Positions 1 to 4,085 of a stretch of 5,447 bases of DNA are shown here, one piece after another; the first letter of the stretch is position 1, and each line of letters opens with the position of its first letter. The notes under the pieces are model-generated. The model made no database searches. It was not told the DNA's origin and saw only the letters and a program-made list of their open reading frames with translations. This stretch comes from Candidatus Kaiserbacteria bacterium (GTDB lineage: Bacteria > Patescibacteriota > Minisyncoccia > Phycocordibacterales > UBA2100): assembly GCA_026985835.1 (NCBI GenBank), contig JALSPS010000011.1, forward strand, positions 1 to 5,447, written 5' to 3'. A program made the position numbers and the translations under genes.

Positions 1-1279
1 CCTTGTGCAGTGTTATATTTGCAATTGCTTCAGCGCCAAAAACCATATCCATTTGCGCTAAAGTCATTTCTTTTTGTGATATTACATAAATCGGCTGAGA
101 TACTCTGTATCTGGCAATGGCAAGTGCAGTCGTTCCTGTTTCTGTAAAAGCCACAATTGCCTTAGCGCATAATTCATTTGCCATTTTTGCAACATTTCTT
201 GAAGTAACATCATTTATTTTAAGGCAAACTCCTGTAGCGTAAGGTTTATTCAAGCGTTTTGTATAATCCATTTTTTCTTCTGTATTTTTTATAACTCGTG
301 CCATTGTTTTTACAACCTCAATCGGATATTTACCCATAGCCGTTTCTCCAGAAAGCATAACAGCATCAGCGCCATCCAAAATCGCATTTGCCACATCTGA
401 AACCTCCGCGCGTGTAGGCACCGGATTTTCAATCATACTTTCAAGCATTTGTGTTGCAACAACGACAATTTTACCAAGTTTATTAGCACGCTTTACCATA
501 TCTTTTTGCAACATCGGAACTCTTTCAGCTCCAACTTCAATAGCCAAATCACCGCGAGCTACCATAATACCATCAGCTTCAGCTAAAATTTCGTCAAGAT
601 TTTTTATAGCGCTTCCGGTTTCAATTTTTGCAATTATTTTTGCAGATGACTTGCTTGCAAGTAAAGCTTTGCGCAATGCTTTTATATCCTGCGCAGACTG
701 AACAAATGATAAAGCAATAAATTCAATGTTGTTCTTTATGCCAAATTCAAGGTCTCTTTTATCTTTTGGAGTAAAAGAGGATAAAGAAAGTTTAGAATCA
801 GGCAAATTCACACCTCTGCGTGCTTTTATTTTGCCACCGTGTTTTATTTTGCAATGTATTTCAGCTCCGGTAATTTTTTCAACAATTAATTCCTGATTTC
901 CATCGTTCAAAAGAATTCTATCTCCCTTTTTTACATCCATTGGTAGGTTTTTGTAGTTCACCGAAATTTTGTTTTCATCACCTAAAACTTTTTTTGTTGT
1001 TAGTATTATTTTTTTGCCAGATTTTAGTGTTATAAAATCTGTCTTTAATTCACCGGTTCGTATTTTTGGACCACCAAGGTCTTGTAAAATGGATATATGT
1101 TTTTTTTGCTTTTTAGCAACCTTCCTTACAAGATTAACCTTAAATTGATGCTCCTGAAAATCTCCATGCGAAAAATTCATTCTTGCAACATTAAGACCGG
1201 AAGAAATCATTGCTTTTAAGTTTTTTTCATTTGCTGAGGCAGGGCCAATAGTTGCCACTATTTTTGTTTTCTTTTCCAT
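1..1279 (-). CDS. pyk: Pyruvate kinase, C-terminus cut by window edge
   Basis: Pyruvate kinase transfers phosphate from phosphoenolpyruvate to ADP, giving pyruvate and ATP in the last step of cytoplasmic glycolysis. The frame starts at ATG 1279 and is open for 426 codons to the window edge; the family is usually about 470 residues, so roughly 45 are missing. Visible motifs fit the family: NVARMNFSHG (30-39, with Arg33 and Asn35), the B-domain lid about 70-165, the catalytic lysine in IAKIE (Lys218) with metal ligands Glu220 and Asp244 (ARGDL), ATQMLESM (275-282) and PTRAEVSDVANAILDGADA (288-306). In the C domain, TETGTT (379-384) resembles the effector phosphate-binding loop, so allosteric control is possible, but the rest of that site is off the window. 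The start fits the family N-terminus (KIVATIGPAS). There is no Shine-Dalgarno. It follows rplB by 51 nt and is not a usual partner of ribosomal genes. The function is near certain. Confidence 0.97.
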   Translation of the reverse strand, partial: MEKKTKIVATIGPASANEKNLKAMISSGLNVARMNFSHGDFQEHQFKVNLVRKVAKKQKKHISILQDLGGPKIRTGELKTDFITLKSGKKIILTTKKVLGDENKISVNYKNLPMDVKKGDRILLNDGNQELIVEKITGAEIHCKIKHGGKIKARRGVNLPDSKLSLSSFTPKDKRDLEFGIKNNIEFIALSFVQSAQDIKALRKALLASKSSAKIIAKIETGSAIKNLDEILAEADGIMVARGDLAIEVGAERVPMLQKDMVKRANKLGKIVVVATQMLESMIENPVPTRAEVSDVANAILDGADAVMLSGETAMGKYPIEVVKTMARVIKNTEEKMDYTKRLNKPYATGVCLKINDVTSRNVAKMANELCAKAIVAFTETGTTALAIARYRVSQPIYVISQKEMTLAQMDMVFGAEAIANITLHK

Positions 1280-1286
1280 AGAATAA

Positions 1287-1314
1287 ATTTTATCCAACAA
1301 ATAAATAAAGTAAA
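1287..1314 (-). promoter_or_regulatory. Possible sigma70-type promoter for pyk
   Basis: On the minus strand TTTACT (1309-1314; four of six match TTGACA) is followed after 16 nt by TAAAAT (1287-1292; five of six match TATAAT). The expected transcription start falls at about 1279-1280, that is on or next to the A of the pyk ATG, which would make the mRNA leaderless or nearly so. This agrees with the absence of a Shine-Dalgarno. The region is A+T-rich, so chance matches are likely; this is a candidate only. Confidence 0.4.
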
Positions 1315-1320
1315 TAGCTT

Positions 1321-1343
1321 AAAGCGCTCCTTAGGAGCGCTTT
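1321..1343 (-). terminator. Perfect 10-bp hairpin over the rplB stop codon
   Basis: AAAGCGCTCC and GGAGCGCTTT are exact reverse complements separated by three bases. The three loop bases are the TAA stop of rplB, and the 5' arm is its last three sense codons plus one base. Six of the ten pairs are G-C. The following transcript is U-rich (AAGCTATTTACTTTATTTATTTG) but lacks an uninterrupted U run, so an intrinsic terminator would be weak. It may instead be an mRNA 3'-end stabiliser or processing site. It separates the ribosomal genes from pyk. Confidence 0.55.
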
Positions 1344-2173
1344 CCAACCTTTCGCCTCTTAACAATAAGATGATTTGAATACTTTTTGGAACGCCTGGTC
1401 TTTTGTCCTTTTCCTATCGGTTTACCCCACTTGCTTCTTGCTCTTCTGTGACCGCGTCCGGCGCGTCCCTCACCACCACCATGAGGATGGTCAACAGGAT
1501 TCATAACCGAACCTCTAACAGTAGGACGAACACCAAGCCACCTGCTTCGCCCGGCTTTTCCTATATTAACAAGCTTGTGTTCATCATTACTTACCTGACC
1601 AACCGTGGCCCAGCAAGTACTTAATACCTTTCTAACCTCAGAAGAAGGCATTCTCAAATGAGTATATCCGGCATCATGAGCTATTACTTCAATATAACTA
1701 CCGGCGCTTCTGGCAAGTTTTGCGCCACTACCCGGCTTTATCTCAACATTATACACAAATGTACCAACAGGCATTTTTGCAAGAGGTAACCTATTTGCCA
1801 CTTTTATTTTTGCATCTTCAGAAACGATGAATTCATCTCCAACCGCAATATCTTTTGGTACAACTATGTATTTTCTTTCACCATCACGATAAACTGCAAC
1901 GGCTATAAAAGCGCTACGATTTGGGTCATATTCAATCGTTTCTATTTTTGCGGGTATATTTATCTTTCTATATTTAAAATCTATATCTCTCCAACGCCTT
2001 TTATGACCTCCTCCTTTGTGTCTTGTCGTTATGCGTCCGGCATTATTACGCCCAACACCACGCTTCATTCCTTTCGTTAAAGACTTTAGCGGCTTTGACG
2101 CTGTTAGAGTTTTTTTGTATGAAATGCGAGTCATCCCTCTTCGCCCCGCTGTTGTTGGTTTATACTTTCTCAT
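1331..2173 (-). CDS. rplB: 50S ribosomal protein L2
   Basis: L2 is a core protein of the large ribosomal subunit; it binds 23S rRNA near the peptidyl transferase centre and is needed for subunit association. The product is 280 residues, close to the usual 273-277. The N-terminal RNA-binding region carries GRNNAGRITTRHKGGGHKRR (41-60), and the C-terminal part carries VRGSVMNPVDHPHGGGEG (219-236), in which His229 matches the conserved histidine of E. coli L2. The tail is strongly basic. The ATG at 2173 lies 4 nt after the rplW stop (TAG TATT ATG) with no Shine-Dalgarno, so translation is probably coupled to rplW. The stop codon sits in the loop of a strong hairpin. The gene that usually follows, rpsS, is absent; pyk comes next. 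The identity is secure. Confidence 0.99.
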   Translation of the reverse strand: MRKYKPTTAGRRGMTRISYKKTLTASKPLKSLTKGMKRGVGRNNAGRITTRHKGGGHKRRWRDIDFKYRKINIPAKIETIEYDPNRSAFIAVAVYRDGERKYIVVPKDIAVGDEFIVSEDAKIKVANRLPLAKMPVGTFVYNVEIKPGSGAKLARSAGSYIEVIAHDAGYTHLRMPSSEVRKVLSTCWATVGQVSNDEHKLVNIGKAGRSRWLGVRPTVRGSVMNPVDHPHGGGEGRAGRGHRRARSKWGKPIGKGQKTRRSKKYSNHLIVKRRKVGKRS

Positions 2174-2177
2174 AATA

Positions 2178-2552
2178 CTATATCAAATTAATTGTATCCC
2201 CCTCTTTGAGATATACATATGCTTTCTTGCCTCCTGATTTTTTACCTTTAATTCCGGTTCTGCGATTTTGCACCTTCTTGCGAGGAACCGTTACGATATT
2301 TACTTTTTTTGGTCTTACATTGAACTTTTCAAATACCGCTTGAGAAACAAGTTTTTTGTTTGCGCGTGGACTAACATTAAAAACATAAACATTTTTATCC
2401 GCCATATAAATTGCTTTTTCAGACAATCTTGCGCCCGAAAGAACCCATGTTGTATCTTTCTGCGAAAGATTTGACACATTTGAAGAAACTGATTTGTGTG
2501 AATCATTGACTTTTTCTTCTTTTTTCTCTTTTTTATTATCAAACAATGCCAT
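2178..2552 (-). CDS. rplW: 50S ribosomal protein L23 with N-terminal extension
   Basis: L23 binds 23S rRNA domain III at the polypeptide exit of the large subunit and is a docking point for trigger factor and the signal recognition particle. The product is 124 residues against the usual 95-100. The L23 core begins at about residue 37 (LSGARLSEKAIY) and includes NVYVFNVSPRANKKLV (54-69), VRPKKVNIVTVPRKK (79-93) and a basic loop KVQNRRTGIKGKKSGGKKAYV. The extra 35 or so residues at the N-terminus are polar and low in complexity (Lys, Glu, Ser, Asn), probably disordered. The ATG at 2552 is chosen because it lies 5 nt after the rplD stop, matching the other junctions; no alternative start gives a complete core. 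There is no Shine-Dalgarno at normal spacing. The identity is secure; the role of the extension is unknown. Confidence 0.97.
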   Translation of the reverse strand: MALFDNKKEKKEEKVNDSHKSVSSNVSNLSQKDTTWVLSGARLSEKAIYMADKNVYVFNVSPRANKKLVSQAVFEKFNVRPKKVNIVTVPRKKVQNRRTGIKGKKSGGKKAYVYLKEGDTINLI

Positions 2553-2557
2553 AATAC

Positions 2558-3217
2558 TTATTTTAACCTATTCTCCAGCGCTTTTAACCCAACTTCAGGA
2601 TTTACAATAATCAGTGTCTTATATTTTAATACATCAACAGGATTTATGTCTTTAATAAGCTTAACTTTCATATTTGAAAAATTATTAAAACTTTTATATA
2701 AAGCTTCATCTTTTTCCGGTACTGCAATAAGAGCTACATTATACTTTTTATTCAAAACATCAAAGCCTTTAATTTTAGCAAATGATTCCATAACAGATTT
2801 TGCTTCTTTGGTCTTTGGAGCATCAAACTTCATAGCATCTACAAAAAGTATTTGATTATCCGACAATTTTCGTGAAAGTATTGCAAAAAGAGCCTTTATA
2901 CGCATCTTTTTATTGATCTTCTTCGTAAAATTTCTGAACTTTAACGGACCGAAAGTAACACCTCCTCCTACCCATATAGGACTTCTAATAGAGCCATGAC
3001 GAGCGCGACCTGTCCCTTTTTGCTTCCATGGTTTCTTTCCTCCACCGCGAACATCTCCTCTGTCTTTGGTATGAGCAACGGGTGTACGAGCATTTGACAT
3101 CATTGAGATAATAACCTGATGAACCAAATCAGCATTCCATGTAACACCAAAAACAGATTTCGGTAACTTCACTGTTCCTGATTCTTTTCCTTTTTGATTG
3201 TATACTTTTACTTCCAT
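2558..3217 (-). CDS. rplD: 50S ribosomal protein L4
   Basis: L4 is a primary 23S rRNA-binding protein whose extended loop lines the peptide exit tunnel with L22. The product is 219 residues, slightly longer than the usual 200-210. The tunnel loop is well conserved at about 45-95: RTPVAHTKDRGDVRGGG followed by KKPWKQKGTGRARHGSIRSP and WVGGGVTFGP. The globular C-terminal half is less conserved but has the expected alternating strands and helices and ends ALENRLK. The ATG at 3217 lies 5 nt after the rplC stop with no Shine-Dalgarno (TAA TTATT ATG), so coupled translation is likely. In E. coli L4 is the autogenous repressor of the S10 operon through its leader; whether this L4 acts on the leader at 3838-3932 cannot be judged from sequence. 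The identity is secure. Confidence 0.98.
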   Translation of the reverse strand: MEVKVYNQKGKESGTVKLPKSVFGVTWNADLVHQVIISMMSNARTPVAHTKDRGDVRGGGKKPWKQKGTGRARHGSIRSPIWVGGGVTFGPLKFRNFTKKINKKMRIKALFAILSRKLSDNQILFVDAMKFDAPKTKEAKSVMESFAKIKGFDVLNKKYNVALIAVPEKDEALYKSFNNFSNMKVKLIKDINPVDVLKYKTLIIVNPEVGLKALENRLK

Positions 3218-3222
3218 AATAA

Positions 3223-3837
3223 TTATTTAGCTGATTTTATTTCAACAATTGTTCCCCTTTTCCCCGGTACAGCTCCTTTCAATACTATAGTATTTGTTTC
3301 CGGATTAACTTGCAAAATACGTAAGTTCTTAACAGTAACCGTATCAGATCCCATTCTCCCTGCCATTCTTGTCCCTTTAAAAACTCTTTGTGGACCTGTT
3401 GAACCAATTGAACCCGGAGCGCGCTCGTGGTGCTTATTACCATGAGAACGACGACCTCCAGCAAAATTATGTCTTTTAACAACACCTTGAAAACCTTTTC
3501 CTTTACTTGTTGCGGTTACAGAAACAAGTTCGCCTGAATCAAACACTGATATATCTATTTTATCACCTTTAGAGAACCCGGATGTGTCCTTTAGTCTGAA
3601 TTCACGAAGTATTTTAAAGAAACCGAGATTTTTAAGATGTCCTTTTTGCGCATTTGAAATGTTTTTTTCTTTAGCTTCTCCATAACCAACTTGCACGGCT
3701 GAATACCTGTCTGTTTCCTCTGTTTTTATTTGAGTTACAACAACAGGTCCGGCAGATATAACAGTCGCCGGATGCACCTGACCATCTTCGTCAAATACCT
3801 GTGTCATATATTGTTTTGTTCCTAAAATGAATTTCAT
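3223..3837 (-). CDS. rplC: 50S ribosomal protein L3, first gene of the cluster
   Basis: L3 is an early assembly protein of the large subunit that reaches toward the peptidyl transferase centre. The product is 204 residues, close to the 209 of E. coli. Family signatures include LGTKQYMTQVFDEDGQVHPATVI (5-27), the SKGKGFQGVVKRHNFAGG stretch (111-128), SHGNKHHERAPGSIG (131-145), RVFKGTRMAGRMG (151-163) and VLKGAVPGKRG (185-195). The region equivalent to the PrmB-methylated Gln150 loop of E. coli is shorter, with GSIGSTGPQ instead of GSIGQNQTPG. The ATG at 3837 is the only start that fits the L3 N-terminus. It has no Shine-Dalgarno: seven T precede it directly, and the stop of a short upstream frame lies 15 nt before it in the same reading frame. 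rpsJ, the usual upstream neighbour, is absent. The identity is secure. Confidence 0.98.
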   Translation of the reverse strand: MKFILGTKQYMTQVFDEDGQVHPATVISAGPVVVTQIKTEETDRYSAVQVGYGEAKEKNISNAQKGHLKNLGFFKILREFRLKDTSGFSKGDKIDISVFDSGELVSVTATSKGKGFQGVVKRHNFAGGRRSHGNKHHERAPGSIGSTGPQRVFKGTRMAGRMGSDTVTVKNLRILQVNPETNTIVLKGAVPGKRGTIVEIKSAK

Positions 3838-3863
3838 AAAAAAATGCGTGAGTTAGGACACGC
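3838..3863 (-). terminator. Terminator-like hairpin plus T7 just before rplC
   Basis: On the minus strand GCGTG (3859-3863) pairs with CACGC (3846-3850) across an 8-nt loop; one A follows and then seven T (3838-3844), ending at the base before the rplC ATG. Four of five stem pairs are G-C. This is the shape of a small intrinsic terminator, placed where it would stop transcription before the first ribosomal gene. The loop contains the TAA of the short frame MDAESVS, so a ribosome finishing that frame would cover the hairpin. The stem is short, so termination is probably partial. The likely role is attenuation of the rplC-rplB transcript. Confidence 0.5.
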
Positions 3864-3876
3864 TCTCCGCGTCCAT
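3853..3876 (-). CDS. Putative 7-residue leader peptide MDAESVS
   Basis: A reading frame of seven codons plus TAA (residues M-D-A-E-S-V-S) lies between the promoter and rplC. Support is the Shine-Dalgarno GGAGG (3882-3886) exactly five bases before its ATG, the best such site in the window and better than that of any ribosomal gene here. Its stop lies 15 nt before the rplC ATG and in the same frame. The whole frame folds on itself and overlaps a terminator-like hairpin, so its translation should change the downstream RNA structure. The peptide has no run of one amino acid that would mark a classical amino-acid attenuator, so the act of translating, not the peptide, is the likely signal. A frame this short could be chance. 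Confidence 0.45.
   Translation of the reverse strand: MDAESVS
3856..3874 (-). promoter_or_regulatory. Alternative hairpin inside the leader frame, possible antiterminator
   Basis: GGACGC (3869-3874) can pair with GCGTGTCC (3856-3863) around a GGAGA loop, leaving a two-base bulge (GT). Five of six pairs are G-C. It uses the same GCGTG bases as the terminator-like stem at 3838-3863, so the two cannot form together. Being transcribed first, it would act as an antiterminator unless a ribosome on the leader frame opens it. The pairing is seen in the sequence; the switching role is inferred. Confidence 0.4.
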
Positions 3877-3878
3877 TG

Positions 3879-3911
3879 GTCCCTCCATTATTTTCTCTGT
3901 ATTCTAGGGAC
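3879..3911 (-). promoter_or_regulatory. Shine-Dalgarno of leader frame and possible sequestering stem
   Basis: GGAGG (3882-3886) is a near-ideal Shine-Dalgarno for the ATG at 3874-3876. The overlapping AGGGAC (3879-3884) is an exact complement of GTCCCT (3906-3911), 21 nt upstream in the transcript. This six-base stem would cover most of the Shine-Dalgarno and block entry to the leader frame. The loop is long and A-rich, so the stem is modest alone and could need a protein or ligand to hold it. Confidence 0.4.
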
Positions 3912-3915
3912 ATAG

Positions 3916-3930
3916 ACTGCTACTTGCAGT
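3916..3930 (-). promoter_or_regulatory. Small hairpin near the 5' end of the leader RNA
   Basis: ACTGC and GCAGT pair perfectly around the loop AAGTA on the minus strand. It starts within two or three bases of the predicted transcription start, so it could protect the 5' end of the mRNA or form the first stem of a larger leader fold. It is only 5 bp, so chance is possible. Confidence 0.35.
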
Positions 3931-3938
3931 TACGGGCT

Positions 3939-3966
3939 AGTATACACGATGAGTAAAAAAATGCAA
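3939..3966 (-). promoter_or_regulatory. Sigma70-type promoter of the rplC-rplB operon
   Basis: The minus strand has TTGCAT (3961-3966) as a -35 box, a 16-nt spacer and TATACT (3939-3944; five of six match TATAAT) as the -10 box. Transcription should start near 3932, giving a leader of about 95 nt. The -35 match is weak but a T-rich stretch lies in the spacer. Its place, downstream of the surface-protein gene and before the structured leader, makes it the best candidate for driving the ribosomal genes. Confidence 0.6.
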
Positions 3967-4020
3967 ATTTTATCCTTCTCCAGCGCAGAACAACAACGAA
4001 CAGCACTTGTCGCCTAAATG

Positions 4021-4042
4021 GAAAATAAGTCAAAAGTTGACT
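4021..4042 (-). terminator. Weak terminator-like hairpin after the surface-protein gene
   Basis: AGTCAA and TTGACT (4028-4042) form a six-base stem with loop CTT on the minus strand, followed by TATTTTC. It is 43 nt after the stop at 4086. The stem is A+T-rich and the T run is broken, so termination would be weak. It may mark the end of the upstream transcript before the rplC promoter begins. Confidence 0.35.
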
Positions 4043-4057
4043 GCTTTTCAAGACCTC

Positions 4058-4072
4058 TATGTGCGACACATA
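4058..4072 (-). repeat. Short perfect inverted repeat TATGTG-CACATA
   Basis: A six-base perfect palindrome with a three-base centre lies 13 nt after the surface-protein stop. No T run follows it. It could be a 3'-end RNA hairpin working with the next one at 4028-4042, or a binding site for a dimeric regulator; nothing in the sequence decides between them. Confidence 0.25.
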
Positions 4073-4085
4073 TAAAGAATAATCG

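Noticed and set aside
1403..3445. Several plus-strand open frames of 68-83 codons opposite rplB, rplW, rplD and rplC
   Set aside because: They are antisense to secure ribosomal protein genes, have no family features, and follow from the base composition of those genes.
3845..3876. A frameshift or nonsense mutation that cut an N-terminal part off L3
   Set aside because: The L3 family N-terminus aligns from the ATG at 3837, so nothing is missing. The in-frame upstream codons are better read as a separate leader frame.
3949..4017. A 22-codon plus-strand frame starting ATGAGTAAAAAAATG in the rplC upstream region
   Set aside because: It has no well-spaced Shine-Dalgarno, overlaps the minus-strand promoter, and its product (MSKKMQILSF...) shows no recognisable feature. 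Chance is the simplest explanation.
4019..4064. TTGACT in the hairpin at 4028-4042 as a -35 box
   Set aside because: Neither strand has a TATAAT-like hexamer at 16-18 nt from it; the bases are better explained by the inverted repeat.
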